Source of the DNA: Leptospira koniambonensis
GTDB lineage: Bacteria > Spirochaetota > Leptospiria > Leptospirales > Leptospiraceae
Length of the DNA: 64,000 bases
NCBI RefSeq assembly: GCF_004769555.1
Contig: NZ_RQFY01000004.1
Location: 1,550,001 to 1,614,000 of the forward strand
Direction of reading: 5' to 3'
In this document: positions 18,075 through 27,711 of the stretch, piece by piece
Numbering within the stretch: position 1 is the stretch's first letter
Layout: each line of letters begins with the position of its first letter
Translations under genes and position numbers: made by a program
Notes under the pieces: generated by a model
Told to the model about the DNA's origin: nothing
Databases searched by the model: none
The model's input: the letters and a program-made list of their open reading frames with translations, nothing else

Positions 18075-18084
18075 TTCCTCATTC

Positions 18085-19323
18085 ATGGAAGAAGTCCAAA
18101 CCAAAAAATTAGCAGTGATCGGCGGCGGTGCCGCCGGTTTTTTCGGAGCCATCCAAACTAGAATTCTTTCAGAAGGAAGAATATCAGTTCAGCTATACGA
18201 AAAATCTCCCAATGTATTGTCCAAAGTAAAAATTTCAGGAGGAGGAAGATGTAATGTTACTCATTCCTGTTTTGATCCGGAAGAATTATCCAAACGTTAT
18301 CCAAGAGGGGAGAAGGAACTCAAAAGAGCTTTCGAGATATTCCAGCCTAAGGATACGATCCGTTTTTTTGAGAGTAGGGGCGTAAAATTAAAAGCGGAAC
18401 AAGACGGGAGAATGTTCCCAATCACTGATAATTCCGAAACCATCATCAACTGCTTATTAGAAGAAGCCAAAAAATCAGGAGTAAAGATCCAAACTAAAAT
18501 TTCTATATTAGGAATTTATAAAAATGAGGACTCCGATCAAAAAAGATTCAGGATACAAACGGAAGAGGGAGAAGAATACTTCGATTCAGTTTTGGTAGCA
18601 AGTGGCTCCTCTCGAAAGGTTTGGGGATGGTTGGAAAATATGGGTCATTCTATAGAATCTCCAGTTCCTTCTTTATTTACATTCGAGATCTCAGATCCGT
18701 TGTTAGACGGATTTCAGGGACTTACAGTCTCGGACGTAGAAATTATATTCAAAAATTCTAAACTAAAACAAAGAGGCCCCATTCTTTTTACACATTGGGG
18801 TTTAAGTGGCCCCGCAGTCTTAAAACTATCCGCCTGGGCTGCTCGAGAACTATTCGATTCAGATTATAAGGCAGAATTGCTTATAGATTGGATTCCTGAT
18901 CTTCCTAGACAAAACCTAAGAGAAATATTTTTAGAAAAGAAGAAGGATAGTCCTTCTAAAAAACCGGGAAGTCGTTCCGAATTCGACCTTCCTTCCAGAT
19001 TTTGGGAAAGAGTTTGGGAGAAGTCCTGCGGTCCTGAAAAAAGATGGTCCGAAATTTCTTCCAAAGAATTTCACCAAGCGGAAGAAATCTTAAAACGAAC
19101 TGTTCTGAAAGTTACGGGCAAGGGAGTTTTTAAAGATGAATTCGTAACCTGCGGAGGAGTTCGTCGTAAGGAAGTGGATTTTTCTAAAATGGAAAGTAGG
19201 TTTCATCCAGGACTTTATTTTGCGGGAGAAGTTTTGGATATAGATGGGATCACAGGCGGATTCAATTTCCAAAACGCTTGGACCACTTCTTATATTGCTG
19301 CAAAAGCTTTGGCCGCAACTTAA
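18085..19323 (+). CDS. NAD(P)/FAD-dependent oxidoreductase, HI0933/YhiN family
   Basis: 412 residues from the ATG at 18085, just after the pirin stop; an in-frame ATG at 18037 lies inside pirin and would add 16 residues. The Rossmann motif is GGGAAGFFGAIQT, followed by the family signature SGGGRCNVTHS, and the C-terminal FAD motif DIDGITGGFNFQNAW. Family members are flavoproteins of poorly defined function (YhiN-like, formerly called tricarballylate-dehydrogenase-like). The stop overlaps the convergent VOC gene by 4 bases. It probably shares a transcript with pirin. Confidence 0.88.
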   Translation: MEEVQTKKLAVIGGGAAGFFGAIQTRILSEGRISVQLYEKSPNVLSKVKISGGGRCNVTHSCFDPEELSKRYPRGEKELKRAFEIFQPKDTIRFFESRGVKLKAEQDGRMFPITDNSETIINCLLEEAKKSGVKIQTKISILGIYKNEDSDQKRFRIQTEEGEEYFDSVLVASGSSRKVWGWLENMGHSIESPVPSLFTFEISDPLLDGFQGLTVSDVEIIFKNSKLKQRGPILFTHWGLSGPAVLKLSAWAARELFDSDYKAELLIDWIPDLPRQNLREIFLEKKKDSPSKKPGSRSEFDLPSRFWERVWEKSCGPEKRWSEISSKEFHQAEEILKRTVLKVTGKGVFKDEFVTCGGVRRKEVDFSKMESRFHPGLYFAGEVLDIDGITGGFNFQNAWTTSYIAAKALAAT

Positions 19324-19661
19324 TCCCAGGGTTCTGGATAAGAACTAAATCCTAAACGATTTCCATCCGGGTCCTTAAAATATTTTGTGTAATCTGTCTT
19401 CTCTATAAAAGAATTCGCAAATAAGGAATCTATCTTTTCTCTTTCTTCTTTTTTTGGAGCGGAGAAGATGAGTGCGTGAGGTGCCTTAGGATCTTCTTCT
19501 TTTTCTATCATGATCCGAGTGGACCCTGCTAAAAACCAAGAAGATCTGAGCTTACCGTTCTCGTAAAAATGATCCTTTTCGAAAGATAGACCTGGGATAG
19601 TTATATAAAATTTTTTTAATGTTTCTGGATCTTGTGTGGAAATCGCTATATGATGGATCAT
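19320..19661 (-). CDS. VOC-family (glyoxalase/dioxygenase fold) protein
   Basis: 113 residues, single VOC module pair: MIHHIAISTQDPETLKKFY at the start and the closing block KYFKDPDGNRLGF. The His in IHHIA and the Glu-equivalent position (Leu-Gly-Phe here instead of the usual E) suggest the second metal ligand may be missing. Function cannot be assigned beyond the fold. The start overlaps the stop of the GNAT gene (ATGA), so the pair is coupled. Confidence 0.8.
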   Translation of the reverse strand: MIHHIAISTQDPETLKKFYITIPGLSFEKDHFYENGKLRSSWFLAGSTRIMIEKEEDPKAPHALIFSAPKKEEREKIDSLFANSFIEKTDYTKYFKDPDGNRLGFSSYPEPWD

Positions 19662-19939
19662 TCCATAATCACCAGATCGGAATATTCAGGATGTCTTTTT
19701 AGATAGGTTTGAACAAAAGAACAATTCGGGATGATCTTTTTAGTTTCTGCTCTTGCTGCTTTGAGAGCGGCTTCTGCGAGTTGGGAGGCGATCCCTTTTC
19801 CTCTGAAATCGGTCGGAACAAAGGTATGATAAAGATCCCAAACATGGGCGCCAATCTCTCTATAAACTAAATGAGCTTCTCTTCCGTCTTGTATGATCAG
19901 GAATTTTTTGCCGGCAATATCATGTTGAACTGAATCCAT
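19658..19939 (-). CDS. Short GNAT-family N-acetyltransferase (YidJ/YjdJ type)
   Basis: 93 residues, matching the small Gcn5-related family: LYHTFVPTDFRGKGIASQLAEAALKAARA contains the acetyl-CoA pyrophosphate loop (R-G-K-G-I-A), and CSFVQTYLKRHPEYSDLV is the conserved C-terminal block with its Cys. AGAGGG precedes the ATG. Substrate unknown. It is first in a two-gene unit with the VOC protein. Confidence 0.85.
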   Translation of the reverse strand: MDSVQHDIAGKKFLIIQDGREAHLVYREIGAHVWDLYHTFVPTDFRGKGIASQLAEAALKAARAETKKIIPNCSFVQTYLKRHPEYSDLVIME

Positions 19940-20003
19940 TTTGCCCTCTGTTAATTCGACTCTCTTTGGAAAAGTTTAGTAAAGCCGAATCAATGTAAAT
20001 CGA

Positions 20004-21359
20004 TTAAGTTTTAAAAATCAAACAAACGGAAGTTCCGCCTACGTTTTTCAGATCTAACTCCGCCTTAAGTTGACTGCATAATGAACGAATGATCATTAGG
20101 CCCAAAGAAGAGTCTTGGTCCTGTTTTTTGGAAGAAGTTTGTCCAAACCATTCTTGGATGGAAGGCATTCCTACGCCGTCGTCTCTGACTGTAAGATGGA
20201 CCTTAGTATCTTTTACTTTTAACTGAACAAAAATATTTCCTTTTGCTTCGCTTGGGAATGCATGTTTAAGAGAGTTTGAGATCAGCTCTGTTACAATTAG
20301 TCCGCAAGGGATCGCCTTCTCCATAGAAAGTTTAACAGGATCCATATCCGCTTCGAAACCGATCCTATTTCCGGATGGGAAATAAGAAGTGACTAAATGC
20401 CTTAAAAGGGACTCCAAATATGTTTTCATATCCACACTCGCAAATTTATCCTGCTTGTATAAATGATCGTGGATCATAGCCATCGCGGTGATCCTATTCT
20501 GAGCCTTAGATAAAATTTCAGAAGTAGTGGACTCACTTGAATACATGTTTTGTAAGTTCAACATTCCGGAAACGATCTGCAGATTATTTTTAACCCTATG
20601 GTGGATCTCGTGCAGAAGTACTTCCTTCTCTCTTAAATTTTCTTCTAAGGTCCTTTCGATCTCTATTCTCGCCGCGATCTCTTTTTCCAAAGTACGTTTG
20701 GATCTATATATATGAGCTTTTCTTAATCTAAGATTGGTAAGATATTCGTGCCTTCTCTGCACACTTTCCTGCAAACCTCTCATAAGGATAGTAAGTGGAA
20801 CACATACGATCGTATTAGCGATCAGAAAGTTCAGGCCTACCACATATAATCTTTCAGGAGCCATTGCCCAAGGAAGGCTCATATAAAATTGAGCCTTAGA
20901 TGCTATGAACACTGCGATCATATTTGCCAAAAGTCCAAAAAGAGAAGGGGTGAGGCCGAATAATACTCCCGCAAGAACTGGAAAAGGAAATAACCAGAGT
21001 AATCCTCCTCCTTCTGGGCCCACGAATACCAAAAGCGAAAGCCCTAAACAATAATTCATTGTTAGGATCAATGTGGCCTTGATTGAAAAATTTATTTTTT
21101 TAACAAGTAGAAGTAGATAAACAAGCCCTAATGAAAATGAATCTATCCATAAAACTTCAGTTTTGCCTTCTGTCCATGCAAGGTAAACACTCGGAAAGTA
21201 TACTATGGTTCCGAGTATTGTCATCGTAAATAAGATAGAAGTTAAAATGAGTTCTCTCCAAAAGGAAAGCCCGGAAGAGATCGGAGCTTTTGGAGTTAAA
21301 TATCCTTGGATAGATTTGAAAATCCGATCAAGTGGGCCGGATTTTTTTCCTTTTTCCAT
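20004..21359 (-). CDS. Membrane sensor histidine kinase, HisKA_2 type
   Basis: 451 residues from the ATG at 21359; an upstream TTG at 21392 is in frame but unsupported. Five to six hydrophobic helices span about 25-205 (LILTSILFTMTILGTIVYF, GLVYLLLLV, PFPVLAGVLFGLTPSLFGLLA, VGLNFLIANTIVCV). A coiled coil leads to the HisKA_2 domain with LLHEIHHRVKNNLQIVSGML, then the ATPase domain (GLIVTELISNSLKHAFP, RDDGVGMP, GLMIIRSLCSQL). HisKA_2 kinases commonly signal to stand-alone receivers or anti-sigma antagonists. The signal is probably sensed in the membrane. No receiver adjoins it. Confidence 0.9.
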   Translation of the reverse strand: MEKGKKSGPLDRIFKSIQGYLTPKAPISSGLSFWRELILTSILFTMTILGTIVYFPSVYLAWTEGKTEVLWIDSFSLGLVYLLLLVKKINFSIKATLILTMNYCLGLSLLVFVGPEGGGLLWLFPFPVLAGVLFGLTPSLFGLLANMIAVFIASKAQFYMSLPWAMAPERLYVVGLNFLIANTIVCVPLTILMRGLQESVQRRHEYLTNLRLRKAHIYRSKRTLEKEIAARIEIERTLEENLREKEVLLHEIHHRVKNNLQIVSGMLNLQNMYSSESTTSEILSKAQNRITAMAMIHDHLYKQDKFASVDMKTYLESLLRHLVTSYFPSGNRIGFEADMDPVKLSMEKAIPCGLIVTELISNSLKHAFPSEAKGNIFVQLKVKDTKVHLTVRDDGVGMPSIQEWFGQTSSKKQDQDSSLGLMIIRSLCSQLKAELDLKNVGGTSVCLIFKT

Positions 21360-21623
21360 AGTTGTTATCAATAGACTACTGGAATCTATCAAAACAATAA
21401 TACTCTAGTTCGAATAAAAAGCCGCAGGGAATTTTAATTGTTTCTATTTTCATAATGAATTATGTAAGATCATGTTTTCTCTTCTCCAAGTAATAGCCTG
21501 AAATAGATTGAACACTAAATACTTGTGATTAGTTTTTTGTTTTTTCAGAAATCCGGATTGTTTTTTAAAACAATTTTTCGTCGTGAAACTTGCACGTTAT
21601 TCGAAAGATCGTACTATTCTTTA

Positions 21624-21653
21624 GATAAAAAAAAGAGGTCCGAAGACCTCTTT
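21624..21653 (-). terminator. Rho-independent terminator after doxX-like gene
   Basis: Minus strand: AAAGAGGTC-TTCG-GACCTCTTT, a 9-bp stem with a TTCG loop (21632-21653) running into a T tract. It lies 30 bases past the DoxX stop. The remaining 270 bases up to the kinase gene at 21359 are AT-rich with no gene I can support. Confidence 0.9.
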
Positions 21654-21682
21654 GAAGTTGGTAGTTAGGTATAATGGTACAC

Positions 21683-22120
21683 TTAGTTTTTGGAGATCGC
21701 TCCATCCGCAGAGAATTTTCCTCCGCCTTTGATCACCAATGCTAAGGAGATTGCTACCATCAATAGATGGAATTCGAATCCTTCTCCCTTTTGGCTTCCC
21801 GCCCAGTTCATAAAGAAACCATGTTCTGCATGAGGAAGTATAGCGACTGTCATTGCTACTGCGATCCCTGCTGCAGCTACTCTTGTAAGAAGACCTGAAA
21901 GTAATCCGATCGGTCCCAAAAATTCTGCGATGAATAAAAGTATTACTAAGAAACCTGGAAAGCCTGCGCCGGTTAGGAATGCATAAGTTCCGGAGAATCC
22001 GTATCCACCGTACCAGCCTAGTACCTTTTGTGCTCCATGTGGGAACATCACAACCGCGAGTGTTACCCTTAGAATTAGGGATGTTATATCCGAATCTGTT
22101 TTTAAAATTTTTTGAATCAT
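21683..22120 (-). CDS. DoxX family membrane protein
   Basis: 145 residues with four membrane helices. DoxX features are the N-terminal LRVTLAVVMFPHGAQKVLGWYGG block and FLVILLFIAEFLGPIGLLSGLLTRVAA. A consensus AGGAGGTAATC lies before the ATG. DoxX/CatD-type proteins are linked to quinone or thiol-stress resistance when next to a MarR regulator such as YodB/CatR, and the next gene upstream is such a MarR. A matching operator lies 32 bases upstream of the start. Confidence 0.9.
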   Translation of the reverse strand: MIQKILKTDSDITSLILRVTLAVVMFPHGAQKVLGWYGGYGFSGTYAFLTGAGFPGFLVILLFIAEFLGPIGLLSGLLTRVAAAGIAVAMTVAILPHAEHGFFMNWAGSQKGEGFEFHLLMVAISLALVIKGGGKFSADGAISKN

Positions 22121-22151
22121 GATTACCTCCTGAATGATTCGTGTATATATA

Positions 22152-22169
22152 GTCTATTGGTTAATAGTT
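22152..22169. promoter_or_regulatory. Candidate MarR operator in front of doxX-like gene
   Basis: GTCTATTGGTTAATAGTT contains the inverted repeat CTATT-GGTT-AATAG. In reverse orientation the site before marR (22689-22706) matches it at 14 or more of 18 positions. Confidence 0.6.
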
Positions 22170-22223
22170 TATTGTTAAAGTAATGGGCCGAAAAATCCAA
22201 AAAACATAGATCCCTCCTTCATA

Positions 22224-22673
22224 TTATGCGGATTTGAGTCCGACAGTCTTACAGATCTGTCCTAAATTTTTGAGTTCTTCGTCGCTGAGGCAGGACATCT
22301 TGCCCTTCAACTGCTCCAAATAATCAGGGAAAGAAGTTCCGATAAGTTCCTTTCCTTTGTCGGTAAGATTAATGATAAAATAACGTCTGTCTTCTTCACT
22401 TCTGACTCTGAGTACTAGACTTCTTTTTTCTAAATTGTCTACGATCTGTGTGATATTACCTTCGCAGGAAAATATTTTTTGACCGATCTCTTTTTGGCAC
22501 ATTGGGCCCAGATGGTAGAGAGTCTCTAGGCATCCGAATTGGCCACTAGTCAGATTATATTGGTTCAGGAATTTCTCCTCCATTGTGCGGATGGAATCTG
22601 CACAGCGGCTTAATTTGATGTAGGCATCAAGCACCTTTACATCTCTGGACTTTCCTTTATAATGAGTGGCCAT
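22224..22673 (-). CDS. MarR family transcriptional regulator, Cys-rich
   Basis: 149 residues. The winged helix is at about 45-110: [40 protein letters not shown], then the wing [20 protein letters not shown]. Six Cys residues (including ones in the N-terminal helix, the DNA-binding region and near the C-terminus) suggest a redox- or electrophile-sensing repressor like OhrR/YodB; this is an inference. It sits upstream of the DoxX gene on the same strand, and similar operators precede both genes, implying autorepression plus control of doxX. Confidence 0.9.
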   Translation of the reverse strand: MATHYKGKSRDVKVLDAYIKLSRCADSIRTMEEKFLNQYNLTSGQFGCLETLYHLGPMCQKEIGQKIFSCEGNITQIVDNLEKRSLVLRVRSEEDRRYFIINLTDKGKELIGTSFPDYLEQLKGKMSCLSDEELKNLGQICKTVGLKSA

Positions 22674-22688
22674 AATACTTTAAGATTG

Positions 22689-22706
22689 AACTATTAATGT
22701 ATAGAC
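22689..22706. promoter_or_regulatory. Candidate MarR operator in front of the marR gene
   Basis: AACTATTAATGTATAGAC, 16 bases upstream of the marR start. Its reverse complement aligns with the doxX site: GTCTAT-N4-TAATAGTT in both. Confidence 0.6.
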
Positions 22707-22756
22707 ATCCCGAAAAGAAAAAAGTCAACAAAAAAAGAAGCTAAACCCAAGTCTAT

Positions 22757-23578
22757 TTATGCCCCAGTTGGGTCCCAGCAGGTCCGGAAGTTCTCGTTCC
22801 AGGTTTCCATTTCCTGTAGATCTGGCTCGCTTAGTTTGAAATCGAATACTTGGGAATTCTCCAAGATCCTTTCTTTTTTAACTGATTTAGGGATAACCAC
22901 TAATCCTTTGTCGATTGCCCAACGGATCAAAACTTGAGCTGGAGTTTTTCCGTATTTGGCCGCAAGAGAAGCGAGTTTTGGATCTGAAATTTTTTGGCCA
23001 TGGGCGAGGGGACTATAAGCTTCCAGAACTATATTATTCTTTTTGCAGGTGTTTAAAAGTTCGTTTTGGTTTAAGAATGGATGGTATTCCACTTGGTTCA
23101 CAGTAGGAACAATTTCTGCGTACCCGAATAATTCCTGCAAGTGAGGGATTGTATAATTGCTTACTCCGATTGCACGGACCAAACCTTCTTTATATACTTT
23201 TTCTAATTCTTTCCAGGCATTCTTTCTGGTTCCAGATACAGGAAAATGAATGAGATAAAGATCAATTGTATCTAAGCCTAAGGCAGATAGTGATTCATCC
23301 AAATACTTACGTGGATTTTTTTGATCGCTATTCCATAGTTTAGTAGTGATGAATAATTCTTTTCTGGGTATCCCACTCTTTTTGATGGCTTCCCCCACAT
23401 CGGATTCATTACCATAAATTTTAGCAGTGTCAATATGTCTGTATCCGAATTCTAATGCGTTTAAAACTGAATCTATACATTCTTTTCCGGATCTTGTTTT
23501 CCAAACTCCCAGACCGAAGACTGGCATCTCTACTCCGTTATTAAGTTGTACAGATTGGTTTAAGACTAAATTTTGCAT
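22757..23578 (-). CDS. Aldo/keto reductase
   Basis: 273 residues, typical AKR5-like length. Catalytic tetrad visible: D50 ([11 protein letters not shown]), Y55, K80 (FITTKLW) and H111 (YLIHFP). The NADPH-binding block near the C-terminus is [15 protein letters not shown]. It reduces aldehydes or ketones with NADPH in the cytoplasm, for example 2,5-diketogluconate, methylglyoxal or other carbonyls; the physiological substrate is not predictable. It is close to the MarR-DoxX stress unit but has its own region upstream, so co-regulation is unproven. Confidence 0.92.
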   Translation of the reverse strand: MQNLVLNQSVQLNNGVEMPVFGLGVWKTRSGKECIDSVLNALEFGYRHIDTAKIYGNESDVGEAIKKSGIPRKELFITTKLWNSDQKNPRKYLDESLSALGLDTIDLYLIHFPVSGTRKNAWKELEKVYKEGLVRAIGVSNYTIPHLQELFGYAEIVPTVNQVEYHPFLNQNELLNTCKKNNIVLEAYSPLAHGQKISDPKLASLAAKYGKTPAQVLIRWAIDKGLVVIPKSVKKERILENSQVFDFKLSEPDLQEMETWNENFRTCWDPTGA

Positions 23579-23639
23579 ACTTGCTCTTAGACTCCTTTTG
23601 TTTAGTTTGGATCCATTCTTCTTTCGAAATGACTCAGTT

Positions 23640-24923
23640 TTATTTTTTGGTAGAAGAAGCCAAATTAGAGAATGTCAGGGACTCTTCCCTGAGTCCCAAA
23701 ACAGATTCCAATACATTCTCCGCATACACTAGATCACTATATCCAGGACCTTTGGGTAGCCAGGAGGCTAATGTGATAATTCCTAATAGCTCTGCATCTC
23801 CTGGAAGTTGTTTTGCAGAAAGATTAACTCCTTGGATATTATATAAAAAGTCCAAGAATGTTCTTTGTTTTAAGCCATTAGAAGATTTTAATGCGATGCA
23901 AAGTATTTGATTGTCCTGCTCCATTCGTATCGTACGAACGTTTCGGATAGAAGAGAGAGGGAACCTTCTTTCTTTATATAATAAGCTGCTTAAGATAGGG
24001 ATCCTGGTAGAATAACGAAGTTTTAATTCGAGCGAATTTGCAATAACCTCTGTCTTTTTGAATAAGATAAAGACAGTCATCAGAGTGGTAATTCCTAAAA
24101 AGAAAACAGAAAAAGGAATGATGAAGATTAGAAAAATCAGATTTTCAAAATTCCCAAAGAAAGAATTTACAACAGTGAACCATGCTCCATAAAATAAAGC
24201 TGGAACAAGCAATGTGATAAAGGTTTTTCCTATAGATTTAGGTTCTATGATCTCTATCTTAGTTCCTTGGTCTTTGGATTCTGTTTTAACCCATACAGAA
24301 GGTTCTATCTTTTTAGGATCTTGATTATGAGGGATATCTTTTGATTCTGGATTTGTGATCCTTAGATCCGATCTATCCAAAACAGGCAGCGGAAGTTTTG
24401 ATTTGAAAAATTCTAATCCTTGTTTGAGAGAATTTCCATCTCTAAAAGTTTCTAGTAAAATACAACTTCCATCTCTGTATACCAAGTATAGGTCCCAATA
24501 TTTCCAAGTGCTGTTTGTATTGATACTACTCCCGGTAGAAGAAGATCTTTCCGCCCTGAATAAGATCATATAAGAAATGAATTCAGAAAGAGAAAGTTCT
24601 ACATCAGACTTGCCTGTTTCCCTCAAAGAAAGTAGAGAAGTATTTGTTTGGATCTCTATCGTTTTAACTATATGAGAAGCTTTTCTATAATTTCTCATCG
24701 TTATGATAAAAATGGTAACGAGTGAAATGCAGAAAAAAAATCCGAAACCAGGAAATATCTTTTCTTCTCCAGTTAAGAGCATTACTCCGAAAAATAAGGA
24801 AGCAATACTTCCGAAAACGCCAAATGCCAAGATGCCAATTATAAATGTACATCCACCAGAATATGGGTTTTTAGTTTCTTTACGAATGTTCGCAGATTCA
24901 GAGATCCAAGGATCCAAACTCAT
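23640..24923 (-). CDS. Unknown membrane protein
   Basis: 427 residues from the ATG at 24923 (AGGA nine bases upstream); a longer frame from 24989 adds 22 residues. Not recognised. Two hydrophobic pairs are seen: helices near 25-45 and 55-75, then a soluble stretch of about 150 residues ([37 protein letters not shown]), and another helix pair near 250-310, followed by a C-terminal soluble part. The soluble parts look like PH-like domains often found on membrane proteins of this kind. Divergent from the gene at 25019 with 95 bases between the starts. Confidence 0.7.
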   Translation of the reverse strand: MSLDPWISESANIRKETKNPYSGGCTFIIGILAFGVFGSIASLFFGVMLLTGEEKIFPGFGFFFCISLVTIFIITMRNYRKASHIVKTIEIQTNTSLLSLRETGKSDVELSLSEFISYMILFRAERSSSTGSSINTNSTWKYWDLYLVYRDGSCILLETFRDGNSLKQGLEFFKSKLPLPVLDRSDLRITNPESKDIPHNQDPKKIEPSVWVKTESKDQGTKIEIIEPKSIGKTFITLLVPALFYGAWFTVVNSFFGNFENLIFLIFIIPFSVFFLGITTLMTVFILFKKTEVIANSLELKLRYSTRIPILSSLLYKERRFPLSSIRNVRTIRMEQDNQILCIALKSSNGLKQRTFLDFLYNIQGVNLSAKQLPGDAELLGIITLASWLPKGPGYSDLVYAENVLESVLGLREESLTFSNLASSTKK

Positions 24924-25018
24924 AATTAAAAGTCCTGAGAATAGAGAAGACTCTAGGAAAATCAATTTTAAAATGAATCCTTCTTGCATTTTGATTTGGA
25001 TCGGATTCTTTGTTCGTC

Positions 25019-25612
25019 ATGCAAATTAGTACTGCTATTTCTGATTTAGTATTGGCGATCTTCGCCGTATGGTCCAGTCTTTCCGTCCAGTCTTCCTCTA
25101 AAGGAAACGTTTCTAAAAAAGGAGGAGCCTACGGTCTTTTTTTGATCGGGCTCGGTGCTCTTCTTGGAGTGATTTTCTTTTTAGGTGGAGATTGGATCAG
25201 CCCAATTTATAGACCTATCGTGCATGTTGCAGGTGTGGTTGGAGTTCCTTGGATCGGGCTCGCATTTTTTAATGCAGGTTTCGGAAAGGTAGATGGAAAA
25301 ACTTGGAATCTTCTTAGCTTAATCCTTCTGGTTTTAGCTATATTAAGTTATCTTTATCCTTTCGGTTTATACTCTACAGTGATCGGTGCGATTGCATTAG
25401 TTGCTGTTTTAGTAGTATGTATCCAAAAATACAAAGGCTCTCATAAGACTGCTGCTTTGTACGGGATTGCAGGAGCTTTACTTTTCATTCTATCTGGACT
25501 TGTAATCGGAACTGTAGGAACGATTGCGGGACTTCCTAGAGTGGATATATTCCATTATGGACTCGCCGCAGCATCTTACTGCTTAGGATATTCTTTAAAA
25601 AGGATTGGATAA
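25019..25612 (+). CDS. Unknown multi-pass membrane protein
   Basis: 197 residues from the ATG at 25019; the frame is open three codons further to a TTG. About six membrane helices, regularly spaced (DLVLAIFAVW, GLFLIGLGALLGVIFFLGG, HVAGVVGVPWIGLAFF, LLSLILLVLAILSYLY, VIGAIALVAVLVVCI, AALYGIAGALLFILSGLVIG), and a C-terminal FHYGLAAASYCLGYSLK. The overall layout recalls the DUF6962/ceramidase-like small membrane proteins, but I cannot assign it firmly. It ends just before a hairpin. Confidence 0.72.
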   Translation: MQISTAISDLVLAIFAVWSSLSVQSSSKGNVSKKGGAYGLFLIGLGALLGVIFFLGGDWISPIYRPIVHVAGVVGVPWIGLAFFNAGFGKVDGKTWNLLSLILLVLAILSYLYPFGLYSTVIGAIALVAVLVVCIQKYKGSHKTAALYGIAGALLFILSGLVIGTVGTIAGLPRVDIFHYGLAAASYCLGYSLKRIG

Positions 25613-25618
25613 TTCTAT

Positions 25619-25648
25619 AAGACGCCGTGGTTTATACTGCGGTGTCTT
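25619..25648 (+). terminator. Hairpin between convergent genes
   Basis: AAGACGCCG / CGGTGTCTT, a 9-bp stem with one G-U pair and a 12-base loop, then CTTCTCT. It begins seven bases after the membrane protein stop at 25612; the gene on the other strand ends at 25655. Confidence 0.6.
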
Positions 25649-25654
25649 CTTCTC

Positions 25655-26542
25655 TTACGCAGGGATCTGTTCTGATACCTGGGTCACCCAAGACGAATAA
25701 TAGTTGGATAGAGTTCTAAGGAACATAAGATCCATATCATTCTCCGTTCCAATAGCGCGTAATGCGTTTGCATACTGTGTCCTAAAGTCAGTCAGAGGAG
25801 CGGTTTCTTGGATATAATTTCGCATAGACTGAGCTTGCTCCGGGCCAAAACCGTATTCAGTAGACCATTTATCGATCAGGGTCCCACAATTATACTTTCT
25901 GGAAAGAAGGATCTGGGCTAGGATATTTCGGAACATATTCTCGATAGAAACGATTGTAATTTCTCTATGATTGATCGAGATCTCAGTGATGATATCGTCC
26001 TTCTTATCGATTACTGCTTTTGAAGTTCCCATCTTATTAAAAAATTTGGAAAGATCATTATAAGCTCTAAAATGTTTTAAGATAAGTTCTCTATCTTTTA
26101 CATCCACTGTTCTTTGGTCCTCAGGATGACTCATCTCTTGAAGGATAGACTCAATCACCTGAAACATGATATCGAATGTGAACTGAGTGGATTTACCCAA
26201 AAAATATCTGATTTCGTTTTGGAATGCTGCATGAACAGATGCGAAGAAAGTTTCTAACTTTTCAGGATTCAGTACGGTAGAAGTTTTGAAAACTGAGATC
26301 ATATCCCGAACGAATTTGGCTCTGTCTAGGATTGGAAATTGTTCCGGATGATTAGAATGGGTGCGTATAAAAGTCTCTTTGACTACTTTTACCGAACCTC
26401 CCCGAACTTCTTCGCTTCGAAATAATACTCGATAGAGAAGAACTGAGATCTCTCGGGAAGTTTTTTTATCTTTCAGAGTTTTTAAGTCAGAAGCTTCGAG
26501 ATTTTCTCTACTTCCTGCAGGCTTGCTCTGGATTTCTCCCAT
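25655..26542 (-). CDS. Unknown soluble, helix-rich protein
   Basis: 295 residues; I do not recognise the family. No signal peptide or membrane segment. The sequence looks mostly alpha-helical (REISVLLYRVLFRSEE, RDMISVFKTSTVLNPEKLETF, FDIMFQVIESILQEM, HFRAYNDLSKFFNKMG, SIENMFRNILAQILLS), with conserved-looking aromatic positions near the C-terminus (LSNYYSSWVTQV). It is monocistronic and convergent with the membrane protein at 25019. It may be a genus-restricted protein. Confidence 0.7.
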   Translation of the reverse strand: MGEIQSKPAGSRENLEASDLKTLKDKKTSREISVLLYRVLFRSEEVRGGSVKVVKETFIRTHSNHPEQFPILDRAKFVRDMISVFKTSTVLNPEKLETFFASVHAAFQNEIRYFLGKSTQFTFDIMFQVIESILQEMSHPEDQRTVDVKDRELILKHFRAYNDLSKFFNKMGTSKAVIDKKDDIITEISINHREITIVSIENMFRNILAQILLSRKYNCGTLIDKWSTEYGFGPEQAQSMRNYIQETAPLTDFRTQYANALRAIGTENDMDLMFLRTLSNYYSSWVTQVSEQIPA

Positions 26543-26679
26543 GAATGGTTATGCCGATATTCCCGAACGAATGTTAGGTCGATCTTGGTATGAAAAAGTT
26601 AATTGTAAAGCAGATTTGGTTGATGAGGTAGAAATCCCATTGATTTTTCAACTAAGCGTTCGAAAATCGAGCGAAATCT

Positions 26680-27702
26680 ATGCAAAAAATTATCGGACCC
26701 GAAAATCAAGTACACTATGGAGTTTGGGATGGTCCGATCGAATTCAATCATCACGATTTTACTCTTCTGGATTTTTTTGGAAAGGAGATCAAAGGACTTA
26801 AAAAGAAGTTCGCGTTCCATTCTTTCAATTATCTAGGGATCATGATGGAAGACTGCTTGGTCGGGATTGCGGCCGTAAGTCTTGGATATGCGTATAACGT
26901 GTTTGCTTATCTGTATAAATTCGATCAGGGCAAGGTCTACGAATTCGATGTAAAGGGGCCCGACTTAGGTCTTGCTTTAAAATTCCCTGCGAACCCGGAT
27001 GAATATGAGATCTCCTTTAAAAAGGGAAAGTCCTTCCTGAATATCCGCAAGTCTCACTCCGAAGGTAAACTTTTACTTGATGCAAACTTTGGAAATAAAT
27101 TGGAGATCTCCGGAGAATTTCCATATTCTCTTCTCACTCATAACCCTCTTAGAGTCTTAAATCCTTCCGAGCCAAGTCGTTGGACATTCACTGAAAAATG
27201 TTCTCCTCTAATTCCTGATCGTATCAGTGTAAAATACGAGAAGAAGGAACTCGTCCGAGATCCTTCCAGAACCACTATGGTCTATGATTGGTCCGGTGGT
27301 TATTTAAGAAGGGAGACAAATTGGTACTGGGCAGCTTTCTCTTCTGTCCTTCCTGATAGAACAAAAATAGGGGCTAATTTTGCAGCTCTAGTAAACGAAA
27401 GTTTTTTTCCGGAGAATGCTTACTGGATCGATTCTGAAAGACAAAGGGTCAGTAGATGTATATTCGATTTTTCTCATAAAGATCCTTATAAACCTTGGAG
27501 ACTTTGGGACGAAGAAGGACGTATTCGTTTAGAATTCGAACCAAAGGGAGAAAGAAGAGAAAAGGTAAATCTGATCTGGACCAAATTGTATTTTAGACAA
27601 TTTGTAGGAAAATTTTCAGGAAGTTTTAGACCAGAAAAGGGAAGAGAAGTCCAGATCAAAGATGTCTGGGGTTTCACAGAATTCCACAGATCTCTTTGGT
27701 AG
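26680..27702 (+). CDS. DUF2804 family protein
   Basis: 340 residues with the usual DUF2804 layout: an N-terminal GVWDGPIEFNH block, KKKFAFHSFNYLGIM, and the C-terminal signatures YDWSGGYLRRETNWYWA and DEEGRIRLEFEP. The proteins are all-beta and of unknown function; some relatives sit near lipid genes. The HGSNAT-like acyltransferase gene starts 9 bases after its stop, so the two are an operon. The region 26543-26679 upstream should hold two divergent promoters. Confidence 0.87.
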   Translation: MQKIIGPENQVHYGVWDGPIEFNHHDFTLLDFFGKEIKGLKKKFAFHSFNYLGIMMEDCLVGIAAVSLGYAYNVFAYLYKFDQGKVYEFDVKGPDLGLALKFPANPDEYEISFKKGKSFLNIRKSHSEGKLLLDANFGNKLEISGEFPYSLLTHNPLRVLNPSEPSRWTFTEKCSPLIPDRISVKYEKKELVRDPSRTTMVYDWSGGYLRRETNWYWAAFSSVLPDRTKIGANFAALVNESFFPENAYWIDSERQRVSRCIFDFSHKDPYKPWRLWDEEGRIRLEFEPKGERREKVNLIWTKLYFRQFVGKFSGSFRPEKGREVQIKDVWGFTEFHRSLW

Positions 27703-27711
27703 TATCAAAAC

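Noticed and set aside
26523..26801. Plus-strand 92-codon frame overlapping the start of the DUF2804 gene
   Set aside because: It overlaps the starts of two well supported genes, has no ribosome site and no recognisable domain.
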